A stretch of DNA of 64,000 nt, taken from contig NZ_ML660171.1 in NCBI RefSeq assembly GCF_007004725.1, positions 1 to 64,000 of the forward strand, in the 5' to 3' direction. A program made the translations under genes and the position numbers. The notes under the pieces are model-generated. The model was not told the DNA's origin, did no database searches, and was given only the letters and a program-made list of their open reading frames with translations. This DNA comes from Aliikangiella coralliicola (lineage in GTDB: Bacteria > Pseudomonadota > Gammaproteobacteria > Enterobacterales > Kangiellaceae). This document shows positions 26,001-35,056 of this stretch, one piece after another; position 1 is the stretch's first letter, and each line of letters opens with the position of its first letter.

Positions 26001-26750
26001 TTATCTTTGGTATTCTTTCCACGGATCGATGCGTATGTAACCCAGTACGTTTGTATCTGAAACGCTTATGGCTATTACCATGGCATTCCCATTCGTACCT
26101 TGTAGCGGTAATAGGAGATATTCTTTATTTTGTGATTCACTAATGAATTCTTGCAGTGATTTCTCCGACTTGGGTGATTTCGGTGTTAGTTGGTCTATGT
26201 TCAATGATGATTTAGCAAGTATCTCAATATGATCTCTAATTGGGCGATGTCTTTCTGCAATTTTGCTGTATTGTACGTTATTAAATATGAAATCTGTCCT
26301 TTCCTTGTCTGATGTGGCCGGTAACGCATAAGTTATAGCTGGGTAGTTAAATGAAAGGCCATCAAAATGAGAATTTGGTAACCCTTCTACCACTGGTTCA
26401 GAAGCGGCCAGTACTTCAAACCTGTCTCCAACAAACGCCAGCACCGCAGGGCGTTGATGATAAATTAGATGTCCGCCATAAATTAAAGCTAATAGTTGTA
26501 ATACGGCTATTGTAGAAAGGTCAAATTTCAAGCTTTTTTTACCAGGCAGGTAGACGATAAAAGTTAACAATGGCCCGAGAATGGCGTCTACGATAATTAG
26601 AATTTTGAGACCTTCCCAAACATTCTCCAGTTCGAAGAATATGTCTTGATACCAAAATAACTTTAAGAAAAGAAGAAATGCGGCAATGACAAAAACACTA
26701 ATTATAAGGTGCACAAGAAATGCAATTGATTTGGACTTAATAGATTTCAT
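26001..26750 (-). CDS. TfpX/TfpZ-family type IV pilin accessory protein
   Basis: About 249 residues from the internal ATG at 26750 (MKSIKSKSIAF). The first 90 residues hold three hydrophobic segments separated by short loops with KLFWYQDIFFELENVWEGL and DAILGPLLTFIVYLPGKKSLKFDLS, which is the diagnostic part of TfpX/TfpZ proteins. A soluble domain follows. In Pseudomonas these chaperone or stabilise particular pilin alleles, and their genes sit next to pilA. Here it is directly downstream of pilA on the same strand, separated by a terminator, in agreement with that role. An upstream ATG adding ten residues is possible. Confidence 0.82.
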   Translation of the reverse strand: MKSIKSKSIAFLVHLIISVFVIAAFLLFLKLFWYQDIFFELENVWEGLKILIIVDAILGPLLTFIVYLPGKKSLKFDLSTIAVLQLLALIYGGHLIYHQRPAVLAFVGDRFEVLAASEPVVEGLPNSHFDGLSFNYPAITYALPATSDKERTDFIFNNVQYSKIAERHRPIRDHIEILAKSSLNIDQLTPKSPKSEKSLQEFISESQNKEYLLLPLQGTNGNAMVIAISVSDTNVLGYIRIDPWKEYQR

Positions 26751-26860
26751 AACACAAGTAATCGTATTTAAAACAAGCAATTGGTTGAGTTAGATGCTGA
26801 TATTTTGCCGTTGCTGAAAATAAATGCAAATTTTTTTATTCACCTTGACTTAGACAATAA

Positions 26861-26887
26861 AAAAGCCGCTATTCGCGGCTTTTTTAA
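26861..26887 (-). terminator. Terminator after pilA
   Basis: A stem AAGCCGC/GCGGCTT with a five-base loop is flanked by A and T runs on both sides. It ends the pilA message about 25 bases after the stop codon. Confidence 0.92.
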
Positions 26888-26907
26888 TTTAATCAGTAAA
26901 CTATTGA

Positions 26908-27333
26908 TTAACGGCAGTTAGCAGGAACGTGCTTAGCCAAACCAGCAGTTGTTGCACAAGTCCAAGTTAGCGGATCTTCTGGGTTAGCTTGAGCAGGTGT
27001 TAAGGTCATTACAGGTTGAGTTGTAGCGCCTGTTGCTTGTGTAGTTAAAGTTACAACGCCCGTCGCATCGGTAATGGCGACACTTGCACAATAAGTTGTG
27101 GCGCTAGAAACATAACCTGTATTTGCGGCTGTTACGTTAGCTAGCCCGCCTAGAGAGGCTGCAGTTTCAGCGACAGCTGTTTTAGCTTCTGAACCCATAA
27201 CCATACACTCAGCTACTTTAGTACGAATTGTATAGTCCTGATAAGCTGGCAATGCAATCGCAGCCAAAATACCGATAATCGCGACAACGATCATTAATTC
27301 AATCAATGTAAAACCAGATTGGACTTTTTTCAT
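26908..27333 (-). CDS. pilA: Type IV major pilin
   Basis: Type IVa pilin precursor. From the ATG at 27333 the leader is MKKVQSG, cut before Phe in G^FTLIELM with the conserved Glu at mature position 5. The hydrophobic helix [17 protein letters not shown] is followed by a Thr/Ala-rich globular domain and two C-terminal cysteines (TWTCATTAG and PANCR) that should form the disulfide loop. Another Cys pair (ECMVM and YCASV) is internal. The 141-residue length is typical. It has its own sigma-54 type promoter and terminator, so it is expressed alone and strongly. Confidence 0.95.
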   Translation of the reverse strand: MKKVQSGFTLIELMIVVAIIGILAAIALPAYQDYTIRTKVAECMVMGSEAKTAVAETAASLGGLANVTAANTGYVSSATTYCASVAITDATGVVTLTTQATGATTQPVMTLTPAQANPEDPLTWTCATTAGLAKHVPANCR

Positions 27334-27443
27334 AATTAACACCTCAGTTAGTTAGTAATTTAAATAGTAAGAAAAAGTTTCTTAATAAAACAAAGTAGAC
27401 TATTTCTAAAAATTCACAAGAACCATCCCTTTGGTTAAGGGAG

Positions 27444-27459
27444 AGCAATGTTAATGCCA
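27444..27459 (-). promoter_or_regulatory. Sigma-54 (RpoN) type promoter of pilA
   Basis: On the minus strand the sequence is TGGCAT-TAACA-TTGCT, with the -24 GG and -12 GC spaced as in the RpoN consensus TGGCAC-N5-TTGCW. It lies about 110 bases ahead of the pilA start. pilA genes of Pseudomonas and relatives are transcribed by RpoN with the activator PilR. Confidence 0.82.
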
Positions 27460-27660
27460 GAATTATCACCAGTGTCCATTTAATGTGACTTGATTCTCAT
27501 TTTTTATTAACTGGCATTTTTAAACGATCATATGATTAGTCGTTATATTTCAATGATATAAGGTATATTTAGAGAATAAGTTCTACTACTTCACAAATGT
27601 AATTGATTAGTAAAAAATAAAATGAATTAAATAATTAATCGAGATATCAGGTAAACCTGA

Positions 27661-27727
27661 AGTGTCACATGTGACAAAAAGTGTCATACATGACACTTTT
27701 AGACTGACATAGTTTGTTACATTGACA
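27661..27727. promoter_or_regulatory. Cluster of TGTCA/TGACA sites upstream of pilA
   Basis: Six copies of TGTCA or TGACA lie at 27663, 27672, 27682, 27691, 27705 and 27723. The first four form two adjacent palindromes (GTCACATGTGAC and GTGTCAT-AC-ATGACAC). The known PilR recognition element contains TGTC repeats, and the distance of about 200 bases from the RpoN promoter suits an enhancer. The second palindrome with T runs on both sides (27677-27700) could instead, or also, be the nadC terminator. Confidence 0.6.
27677..27700 (-). terminator. Possible nadC terminator
   Basis: Stem AAAAGTGTCA/TGACACTTTT with a four-base loop and T runs in both directions, about 70 bases after the nadC stop. 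The stem is A-T rich, so termination is uncertain. The same bases form part of the putative pilA enhancer. Confidence 0.45.
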
Positions 27728-27771
27728 AAAAAGAGGAGATTTATAAGGGAATTGTTTTCGTCTGGCTAATT

Positions 27772-28665
27772 TTATTTTAAATCTATTGAGATTCGCATAG
27801 ATAGATCTAAAGCCTGGACATTTTTTGTCAGCGCGCCTACCGAGATGTAGTCGACACCAGTATCCGCGATTGATTTGATAGCTTCTAATGATACATTCCC
27901 GGAGGCTTCGAGCAGCACTTTACTGGAATGCTGATCTCGCTGCTTTTTCGCCTCTCTCATTTGTTCCAGACTAAAATTGTCCAACATGATGACTTGTGCT
28001 TTTCCGTCTAGCGCTTGTTGCAACTCATCCAATGATTCAACTTCGATTTCCAGTAGTTTGTCGGGATGATTGAGAATGGCTTGATTTAATGCCTGCGGTA
28101 TTCCACCACAGGCCATGATATGGTTTTCTTTGATAAGAAAAGCATCCGAAAGACCAATTCTGTGATTAGTCCCACCGCCGCACTTGACAGCATACTTTTG
28201 GCCGAAGCGCATTCCTGGAAGTGTTTTTCTGGTGTCCAAAAGGCGACAATTTGTACCAACAAGTGGTTCGGCGTAGAGAGAGGTGAGGGTAGCGGTGGCG
28301 GATAAACTCTGTACAAAATTCATTGCGCTTCGTTCACCAGTGAGCAATTCTCTTGCATTTCCTTCCAATGTACAAATGACATCTTCGGGAGAGAGTTTGT
28401 CACCGTCTTGAAAGTTCCACTTGATGGTGACGTTTCCGCCAAGTAGTTCGAAGATTTTATCTACCCAGGCAGTTCCGCATAATACACCTGCTTCTCTGGT
28501 GATAAGTGTCGCTGATGCTATTTTATCTTTCGGAATTAATTCTGCCGTAATATCCCGCGCTGAGTCCGCATTAATACTACAGTCAGCAAGATCTTCCGCT
28601 AACGCAAACTGGCACATTTGGGCTATTTCTTGCTCAAGTAACGACTGGAATAGTTTTTGGTCCAA
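27772..28665 (-). CDS. nadC: Quinolinate phosphoribosyltransferase
   Basis: Makes nicotinate mononucleotide from quinolinate and PRPP in de novo NAD synthesis. Family blocks are present in order: ARELLTGERSAMNFVQ, LDTRKTLPGMR, KYAVKCGGGTNHR, LIKENH, IEVESLDEL, MLDNFS, LEASGNVSLEAI and ISVGALTK. The 297-residue length is normal. It is near the pilus cluster in many gammaproteobacteria, so the context is expected. Confidence 0.95.
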   Translation of the reverse strand: MDQKLFQSLLEQEIAQMCQFALAEDLADCSINADSARDITAELIPKDKIASATLITREAGVLCGTAWVDKIFELLGGNVTIKWNFQDGDKLSPEDVICTLEGNARELLTGERSAMNFVQSLSATATLTSLYAEPLVGTNCRLLDTRKTLPGMRFGQKYAVKCGGGTNHRIGLSDAFLIKENHIMACGGIPQALNQAILNHPDKLLEIEVESLDELQQALDGKAQVIMLDNFSLEQMREAKKQRDQHSSKVLLEASGNVSLEAIKSIADTGVDYISVGALTKNVQALDLSMRISIDLK

Positions 28666-28710
28666 CTGAAATTCCGTGAAGTAATTTTTACACTGGCGCT
28701 ATTCTAACAG

Positions 28711-29265
28711 TTAGTAAACTTGTCGCAAGGTCAATTGTTTGCCCTTTTGTGTAAACTCAAGTTCTTTTAAAACGCTCATACCAAGAAGTATTTGCCTGCC
28801 TTCCATATTCGGTACTATAGATGCCTTTACATCCCGGATGACAATATCGCCGATGGTCAATCTATCAATTACAGTGTAATAAGCCTTGGCTGTACCATTC
28901 GCAGTGTGGGTGTAGTGGGATTGACCAGAAATCAGCCCTAGCTCTTGTTGAATTTCTCCTGGTATGGCAACCAGTGTCGCGCCGGTGTCTAGCATGAATA
29001 TCGCGTCCTGATGATTGACGGTTCCAGAAACCAGGTAATGACCATAGCGGTTGCGTTGCAAGGTCACTTCTACGCCATTTTGAGTTTGATAAGTATCGGG
29101 CGCGCTATTAGGGTTTATCTGCTTATCTTCCCAGGAGCCAAAAATAGTTGTCAATAAGGCTATCGCAATAATCCAGGCAATCATTATCATGCGGTTACCG
29201 GCGGTTTGGGTGTCCGTTTCTTTACCTGGTTCTCTATTTTGGGGGCCGTTTGAGTTTGACTGCAT
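28711..29265 (-). CDS. Membrane-anchored retropepsin-like aspartic protease
   Basis: A 184-residue clan AA protease. A soluble N-terminal stretch precedes one membrane segment (about residues 27-44, MIAWIIAIALLTTIFG). The protease domain then starts VEVTLQRNRYGHYLVSGTVN, with the active-site triad Asp93-Thr94-Gly95 in FMLDTGATLVAIP and the family's closing ILLGMSVLKELEF. Only one DTG is present, so it must dimerise. It lies 45 bases ahead of nadC on the same strand. A decayed partial copy of its 5' half lies at 32555-32678. Confidence 0.88.
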   Translation of the reverse strand: MQSNSNGPQNREPGKETDTQTAGNRMIMIAWIIAIALLTTIFGSWEDKQINPNSAPDTYQTQNGVEVTLQRNRYGHYLVSGTVNHQDAIFMLDTGATLVAIPGEIQQELGLISGQSHYTHTANGTAKAYYTVIDRLTIGDIVIRDVKASIVPNMEGRQILLGMSVLKELEFTQKGKQLTLRQVY

Positions 29266-29702
29266 AACTTATCCAAATACCAACTTAGTGTTAATCGCAT
29301 CGATTAAGTCATATTAAGTGCTCTGCAACTTCCAGTCTACATTTCGATTTATTTAAAAATGGCGATAGCAAAGTTTCACACCATAGAAGGTCGTTTTGGC
29401 TATTTGTTTATCGAAAAATCTCTTAGCGAGAATAAATTGGTTTGTTTTCAATATCTGCTATTATTTTTTTAGATTTTAATGTATCTTAAATGCATCTCAG
29501 ATTTGTTTTTTTTGAGATTAAAAGTAAGGAAGTGAGACTTTGCAAATTGATGTTAATGATTTTATCGCAATGCAAAGCTGACTTTTTACTTTTTTGTTCC
29601 ATTAAGGCGATCAGCATAAGAAGGGTGATTAACAAGAATAAATATCCGATTAATAAATGTTAATTAGTTGCTCGTTCGCTTAACTAAAATAGGAGGGTAA
29701 TA
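29266..29702. other. Long leader upstream of the first LasA-like gene, conserved in the second copy
   Basis: This AT-rich stretch has no convincing ORF. It recurs almost base for base at 32679-33126 ahead of the second copy. It must hold the promoters of both the retropepsin gene (minus) and the peptidase gene (plus). AATAGGAGGGTAATA, a strong ribosome-binding site, ends it. No clear terminator or riboswitch core was recognised. Confidence 0.6.
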
Positions 29703-31544
29703 ATGAGTAGTATCATAAGAAATAATAAATTTATCGCTGGCTTAGCTATTCTCTTGGTTTTGGTGTCAACCAAGAGTTTTCATACGATTGCTAGTAACAA
29801 GGTTGCTAACGATAAACAGATTCAAGATAGTGCCGCTGAAACTCTAACAAATGCTATATCCAAAAGTGACCTGGTATACAGCTATGACGAGATGTTTAAT
29901 TTTGATATTGAAAAATATTTAGAAAAAAATGCACCTCACTTAGCTGCTCATTCTGAGGCAATTTCTCACTATGCAGGACGGTCTTCGATTAGCCCTAAAA
30001 TAATTATCGCGTTAATCGAATATCAAACCGGTCTAGTTAGAAAAAATAACGGGGATCTTAAATTGCCGTTTGGTAATTTATCGAAAGAAGCGGATTTTAA
30101 CGGGCAAGTTGCCGACATTGCTGATCGTTTGTCGCGCGCATTTTATGATGGACATTCATTTCATGATACTGGATTGAATGCTAAGCGCACCGGTGATGAA
30201 GATGCTAGGAGGGCAATTCAAACTATCATCGCGTCAGGCAAAAAAACAAATACACTCAATGCGAATGCCGGGAATGAGACTCAGTCATTTAACTCGGTTT
30301 TTCGGCAACTTTTTCCGGAAACTAAATTAAAAAGTAATGAGAAAGAAGGCGGTGCAGTTGAAGTAGTACCCGCAGATAACTTTTTGCAATTACCTTACCC
30401 GGTCGGTAAATCTTGGACTTACGGCGGCAGCCATACCAATACTGGAAGCGGTAGCTATCCGCAATCATCGTTGGACTTTAATAATGGTGGACGTTGGGGG
30501 GACAATCTTACCGGAATTTGGGTGACGTCTTCAGCTAGCGGGAGAGTGGTGCGTCATTCTTCTTGCTTTCTGGAAGTTGTTCACAGTGGCGGCTGGTCGA
30601 CTACTTATTATCATTTATCAGGTATTCGTGTAAATCACGGCTCGACTGTTTCGAGAGATACTCGGTTAGCAAATTATGCCAGTAATCGAAATCAGGCATT
30701 GTGTGATGGTGGTAGTTCTTCTGGACCTCACTTGCATTTTTCCTTAAAAAGGAATGGCCAGTTTTATCATTTGAATAATGTTTCATTATCAGGTTTTAAA
30801 GTGCACACGGGTCGTAACAGTTATGACGGTAACTGCAATTATTTTTGGTTAGAAAAAAACAATAGCTATTACTGTGCTTGGGAATGGATTAATAACCCGG
30901 GTGTTGATGGTGATACTGAACCAACGATTTGGCCGATGGAAAACGGCCAGGTAAGAAATAATATTTCTGGAAATCAAGGAGTGAAATACTATTACAAGAT
31001 TGATGTTCCTGCTGATGCAAGCAATTTACAAATTGCTGCGTCTGGCGGATCGGGTGATGCGGATATGTATGTCAAGTTAGGGGCATTACCCACGACTAGC
31101 AACTACGATTGTCGACCCTGGAAAAATAATAATAATGAAACTTGTAGTTTTGAAACACCAGATAGTGGAAGTTGGTATGCCATGTTACATGCGTATGAAT
31201 CGTTTAGTGGTTTAAGTTTAAAGACGACTTATTCCGGTGGCGGTGGTGGATACAAAGTTGAGAACATTTCTATCAGTCAAGGTAATTGGAAGCGATATTG
31301 GATAGAGGTTCCTGAAGGAATGAAAACACTCACCGTTAAGACGACTGCAAACAATGGTGATGCTGATCTTTATGTGAAGAAAACGAGTTATCCAGACAAA
31401 GACAATTGGGATTGTCGGCCTTACGATGGTGACAGTAATGAGGTTTGCACTTTTAATAATCCTGAATCGCGTCGATGGTATATTGGAATTTATGGTTATG
31501 AAGCCGTTGATGGATTGACTATGGAAGCGGAGTGGAAGCCTTAA
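29703..31544 (+). CDS. LasA-like M23 metallopeptidase with two PPC domains, copy 1
   Basis: A 613-residue secreted enzyme. Signal peptide about residues 1-31, a propeptide to about 225, then an M23 domain of the LasA (staphylolysin) type. Zinc ligands are likely His244 (GGSHTNTG), Asp258 (SSLDFNNG) and His345 in GPHLHFSL, with His343 as catalytic base. Two bacterial PPC domains follow (about 415-505 and 520-613), each with GDADxYVK and CRPxxxxxNExC motifs. LasA-type enzymes cut glycine-rich peptide links in peptidoglycan or elastin. An AGGAGG box six bases before the ATG predicts strong translation. It is one of two tandem copies. Confidence 0.92.
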   Translation: MSSIIRNNKFIAGLAILLVLVSTKSFHTIASNKVANDKQIQDSAAETLTNAISKSDLVYSYDEMFNFDIEKYLEKNAPHLAAHSEAISHYAGRSSISPKIIIALIEYQTGLVRKNNGDLKLPFGNLSKEADFNGQVADIADRLSRAFYDGHSFHDTGLNAKRTGDEDARRAIQTIIASGKKTNTLNANAGNETQSFNSVFRQLFPETKLKSNEKEGGAVEVVPADNFLQLPYPVGKSWTYGGSHTNTGSGSYPQSSLDFNNGGRWGDNLTGIWVTSSASGRVVRHSSCFLEVVHSGGWSTTYYHLSGIRVNHGSTVSRDTRLANYASNRNQALCDGGSSSGPHLHFSLKRNGQFYHLNNVSLSGFKVHTGRNSYDGNCNYFWLEKNNSYYCAWEWINNPGVDGDTEPTIWPMENGQVRNNISGNQGVKYYYKIDVPADASNLQIAASGGSGDADMYVKLGALPTTSNYDCRPWKNNNNETCSFETPDSGSWYAMLHAYESFSGLSLKTTYSGGGGGYKVENISISQGNWKRYWIEVPEGMKTLTVKTTANNGDADLYVKKTSYPDKDNWDCRPYDGDSNEVCTFNNPESRRWYIGIYGYEAVDGLTMEAEWKP

Positions 31545-31611
31545 ATGATGTTTTCTCAGGGCGGAGTTTTTCGTCCTGAGATTATTGGAGTATTGAGTTG
31601 GTTAGGGAATC

Positions 31612-31998
31612 TTATATATCGAGATGACCTTCCATTCGAGCCTTCGAGATTTCCTTTAGCTCGCGAGAGATAATATAGGAATTTTTCTCTAGAATTGCGG
31701 GGACATCTCGGGTTTGTCGAATCAATGCGACAATTATTATCTTTTTATCACTTAATGGTACGTAAACAATGTAGTGTTCTCTAACAGCATGAATACTCAG
31801 GCCTGCTTTATTAGTTAAATGTATATTTCTCGCAGAAGAGAGATGATTTTGCGCTATCTCTTCTGCACTTTTGTGAAGATCTAGAAAATACTGTTTTGTT
31901 AACTCTTTACCCCAGCGCCTTAGAGACCACTGACGTGCTTCTCGAAAGTCGCGCTCCGCGGTAGATGTAAGTATGTAATATTGAACCTTCCTTGGCAT
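31612..31998 (-). CDS. parE: ParE/RelE-family toxin
   Basis: A 128-residue member of the RelE/ParE fold. It starts VQYYILTSTAERDFREARQWSLRRWG, the typical first helices, and has ...IHAVREHYIVYVPLSDKKIIIVALIRQTRDVP, the central strands with the conserved Arg and the ending HxRDVP-like motif. ParE members block DNA gyrase; RelE members cut mRNA on ribosomes. This one looks nearer ParE. It is encoded five bases after the antitoxin on the same strand. The C-terminal 25 residues extend beyond the usual family end. The pair lies inside one copy of the LasA duplication only. Confidence 0.85.
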   Translation of the reverse strand: MPRKVQYYILTSTAERDFREARQWSLRRWGKELTKQYFLDLHKSAEEIAQNHLSSARNIHLTNKAGLSIHAVREHYIVYVPLSDKKIIIVALIRQTRDVPAILEKNSYIISRELKEISKARMEGHLDI

Positions 31999-32003
31999 TA
32001 CTT

Positions 32004-32231
32004 TTAATCTTCCTTTGCAATATCTAAAATGGACAAGTCTGAAAAGCGATTATGTTTTATGTCGCTAAGTCCGTCCAAAACATGGACAACCGTTTTTTGA
32101 GACTCCATATCACGGCGAATTAAATCACGAAGATATTCGCTCGGGGTGGCATATAGGCCAGAGTCGCCAGTACGACTATCTACAAAGTCTCTTAGTTCTT
32201 CAGTCAGGGACAAGTTTAAACTGCTCGACAT
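32004..32231 (-). CDS. parD: ParD-type antitoxin
   Basis: A 75-residue protein with an N-terminal ribbon-helix-helix (SLNLSLTEELRDFVDSR, then YATPSEYLRDLIRRDMESQ) and an acidic C-terminal part for toxin binding. This is the ParD layout. A GGAG box lies eight bases ahead of the ATG. It is the first gene of the toxin-antitoxin operon and probably represses its own promoter just upstream. Confidence 0.87.
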   Translation of the reverse strand: MSSSLNLSLTEELRDFVDSRTGDSGLYATPSEYLRDLIRRDMESQKTVVHVLDGLSDIKHNRFSDLSILDIAKED

Positions 32232-32392
32232 CTTGACATCTCCATATGTGAGGTTTATTCGATAGCATAATCTTTATGTCGAATATCGTCAATATTTGTC
32301 ATAGATTGGTTATCTTCATCACGGCTAATTTGTTGGCGAGCGTCTAGCGACCCCCACCAAAATTCGATTTTTAGACAGTAGACCCGATGTTG

Positions 32393-32554
32393 TTTGCGTA
32401 ATCAGGGAGCTGGCTTTCGGTGAGAAAAATGTTATGCAGATAGAGAATTTTTCTTGCATGGCGTTCATAAATTTCAGCTGGTTTCTCATTTCGTGTTGAG
32501 AAAACCTCGGTTAGAAACCGAGGCTACGTATGTTTTTTTTCAGGGATACTTTGC
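32393..32554. repeat. Downstream repeat arm, copy A (matches 35057-35218)
   Basis: About 160 bases resemble the sequence after the second LasA-like gene. Shared landmarks are GAGAAAAATGTTA, GCAGATAG and the hairpin CCTCGGTT-AGA-AACCGAGG followed by CTAC, then a final TTGCTA. Its presence after the ParDE genes shows that the toxin-antitoxin module and flanks (about 31590-32390) sit inside repeat copy A. Confidence 0.7.
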
Positions 32555-32678
32555 TAGTGTGGCGCCTGTATCCAGTATGAATGTCGCGTCGTTATGATTA
32601 ACAGTGCCAGAAACCAGGTAATGGCCATAATGATTCAGCTTTACGGTCACCTCTACGCCGTTTTGAGTTTGACTGCAT
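32555..32678 (-). pseudogene. Decayed fragment of the retropepsin gene
   Basis: The 124 bases match the 5' part of the protease gene at 28973-29265 on the same strand, including the start codon region. However, a 170-base stretch is missing. In the intact gene the nine bases TGAGTTTGA occur at 29081-29089 and 29251-29259. In the copy only one remains, so the deletion looks like slippage between these short repeats. 170 is not a multiple of three, and the 3' half of the gene is absent as well. The fragment marks the left edge of the second duplication unit. Confidence 0.82.
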
Positions 32679-33126
32679 AACTTATCCAAGTACCAACTTA
32701 GTGTTAATCGCATCGATTAAGTCATATCAAGTGCTCAGCAACTTCCAATCTACATTTCGATTTATTTAAAAATGGCGATAGCAAAGTTTCACACCATAGA
32801 AGGTAGTTTTGGCTATGTTGTTTTATCGAAAAATCTCTTAGCGAGAATAAATTGGTTTGTTTTCAATATCTTCTATTATTTTTTTAGATTTTAATGTATC
32901 TTGATTGTATCCTTGTTGTATCTGAGGATATTTTGTTGGGGTTAAAAGTAGGGAGGTGAAACTTAATAAATTAATGTTAATGAATTTATCGCAAGGCAAA
33001 GATGACTTTTTACTGTTTTGTTCCATCAAGGCGATCAACATAAGAACGGTGATTAACAAGAATAAATATCCGGTTAATCAATATTAATTGCTTGCTCGTT
33101 CGCTTAACTAAAATAGGAGGGTAATA
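32679..33126. repeat. Leader of the second LasA-like gene (copy of 29266-29702)
   Basis: This stretch follows the other leader base for base apart from scattered changes and small indels, and ends in the same AATAGGAGGGTAATA ribosome-binding site. Conservation of the whole leader means both peptidases likely respond to the same signals. No ORF with a credible start is inside. Confidence 0.7.
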
Positions 33127-34968
33127 ATGAGTAGTATCATAAGAAATAATAAATTTATCGCTGGCGTAGCTATTCTTTTGGTTTTGATGTCAACCAAGAG
33201 TTTTCATACGATTGCTAGTAACAAGGTTGTTAATGATAAACAGGTTCAAGATAGCGGTGCTGAAACTCTAACAAATGCTATATCCAAAAGTGACCTGGTA
33301 TACAGCTATGACGAGATGTTTAATTTTAATATTGAAAATTACTTAGAAAAAAATGCGCCTCACTTAGCTGCTCATTCTGAGGCAATTTCTCATTATGCAG
33401 GACGATCTTCCATAAGCCCTAAAATAATTATCGCGTTAATCGAATATCAAACCGGTCTAGTTAGAAAAAATAACGGGGATCTTAAATTACCGTTTGGTAA
33501 TTTATCGAAAAAATCGGATTTTAACGGGCAAGTTGCCGACATCGCTGATCGGTTGTCACGTGCATTTTATGATGGACATTCATTTCATGATACTGGCTTG
33601 AATGCTAAGCGCACTGGCGATGAAGATGCTAACAGGGCAATTCAAACTATCATAGCGTCAGGCGAAAAAACAAACACACTCAATGCGAATGTTGAGAATG
33701 AGAGGCGGTCATTTAACTCGGTTTTTAGGCAACTTTTTCCAGAAACCAAATTAAAAAGCAATGAAAGAGAAGGCGGTGCAATTCAAATGGTACCTGCAAA
33801 TAACTTTTTGCAATTACCTTACCCCGTTGGTAAAACTTGGACTTACGGAGGTAGCCATACCAGTACTGGAAGTGGCAGCTATCCGCAATCATCGTTGGAC
33901 TTTAATAATGGTGGACGTTGGGGGGACAATCTTACCAGAATTTGGGTGACGTCTTCAGCTGGTGGGAGAGTTGTACGTCATTCTTCTTGTTTTTTAGAAG
34001 TTGTTCATCGTGGTGGTTGGTCGACTACTTATTATCATTTATCAGGTATTCGTGTAAATCACGGCTCAACTGTTTCGAGAAATACTCGGTTAGCAAATTA
34101 TGCCAGTAATCGAAATCAGGCATTATGTAATGGTGGTGCTTCTACTGGGCCTCACTTGCATTTTTCCTTAAAAAAGAATGGTCAGTATTATCATTTGAAT
34201 AATGTTTCATTATCAGGTTTTAAGGTGCACACTGGGCGTAATAGTTATGATAGTAACTGTAATTACTTCTGGTTACGAAAAAATAACAATTATTATTGTG
34301 CATGGGAGTGGATTAATAACCCTGGCGTTGATGGTGATACAGAACCGACGATTTGGCCAATGAGAAATGGGCAAGTTAAAAAATATATCTACGGCGACCA
34401 GGGAGCGAAATATTATTACAAGATTGATGTTCCCGCTGGTGCAAGTAATTTACAAATTGCGGCTTCTAACGGGTCGGGTGATGCCGACTTATATGTTAAG
34501 TTGGGAGGGTTGCCAACGACCGGTAGTTATGATTGCCGTCCCTGGAAAAATAACAATAATGAAACTTGTAGTTTTAAAACACCCGGTAGTGGAAGTTGGT
34601 ATGCAATGTTGCACGCGTATGAATCGTTTAGTGGTTTAAGTTTAAAGACCACTTATTCTGGCGGCGGTGGCGGTTATAAAGATGACAACATTTATATCAG
34701 TCAAGGTAGTTGGAGGCGATATTGGATAGAGGTTCCTGAAGGAATGAAAACACTCACCGTTAAGACGACTGCAAACAATGGTGATGCTGATCTTTATGTG
34801 AAGAAAACGAGTTATCCAGACAAAGATAATTGGGATTGTCGACCTTATGATGGTGACAGTAATGAGATTTGCACTTTTAATAATCCTGAATCGCGTCGAT
34901 GGTATATTGGAATTTATGGTTATGAAGCGGTTGATGGTTTGACTATGGAAGCGAGGTGGAAACCTTAA
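33127..34968 (+). CDS. LasA-like M23 metallopeptidase with two PPC domains, copy 2
   Basis: Same length (613) and domain order as the gene at 29703, with no gaps and about nine in ten residues identical by eye. The zinc and catalytic residues His244, Asp258, His343 and His345 are kept. Changes cluster in the propeptide (for example ENERRSFNS in place of GNETQSFNS) and in the first PPC domain, and many replace acidic by basic residues (R or K for D, E or S). The enzyme domain therefore seems under constraint. It may differ in charge or target preference from copy 1. The unusual conservation of the leader suggests recent tandem duplication. Confidence 0.92.
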   Translation: MSSIIRNNKFIAGVAILLVLMSTKSFHTIASNKVVNDKQVQDSGAETLTNAISKSDLVYSYDEMFNFNIENYLEKNAPHLAAHSEAISHYAGRSSISPKIIIALIEYQTGLVRKNNGDLKLPFGNLSKKSDFNGQVADIADRLSRAFYDGHSFHDTGLNAKRTGDEDANRAIQTIIASGEKTNTLNANVENERRSFNSVFRQLFPETKLKSNEREGGAIQMVPANNFLQLPYPVGKTWTYGGSHTSTGSGSYPQSSLDFNNGGRWGDNLTRIWVTSSAGGRVVRHSSCFLEVVHRGGWSTTYYHLSGIRVNHGSTVSRNTRLANYASNRNQALCNGGASTGPHLHFSLKKNGQYYHLNNVSLSGFKVHTGRNSYDSNCNYFWLRKNNNYYCAWEWINNPGVDGDTEPTIWPMRNGQVKKYIYGDQGAKYYYKIDVPAGASNLQIAASNGSGDADLYVKLGGLPTTGSYDCRPWKNNNNETCSFKTPGSGSWYAMLHAYESFSGLSLKTTYSGGGGGYKDDNIYISQGSWRRYWIEVPEGMKTLTVKTTANNGDADLYVKKTSYPDKDNWDCRPYDGDSNEICTFNNPESRRWYIGIYGYEAVDGLTMEARWKP

Positions 34969-35056
34969 GTGATGTTTTCTCAGGGCGGAGTTTTCGTTCT
35001 GAGATTCTTTTAGGCTTTAATTATCTTAAGTCTTTGTAGCCTTGATCGAGCTTCGT

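Noticed and set aside
32838-33059. 73-codon minus-strand ORF in the leader of the second LasA-like gene
   Set aside because: The corresponding frame is not preserved in the first leader, has no ribosome site, and composition is AT-driven.
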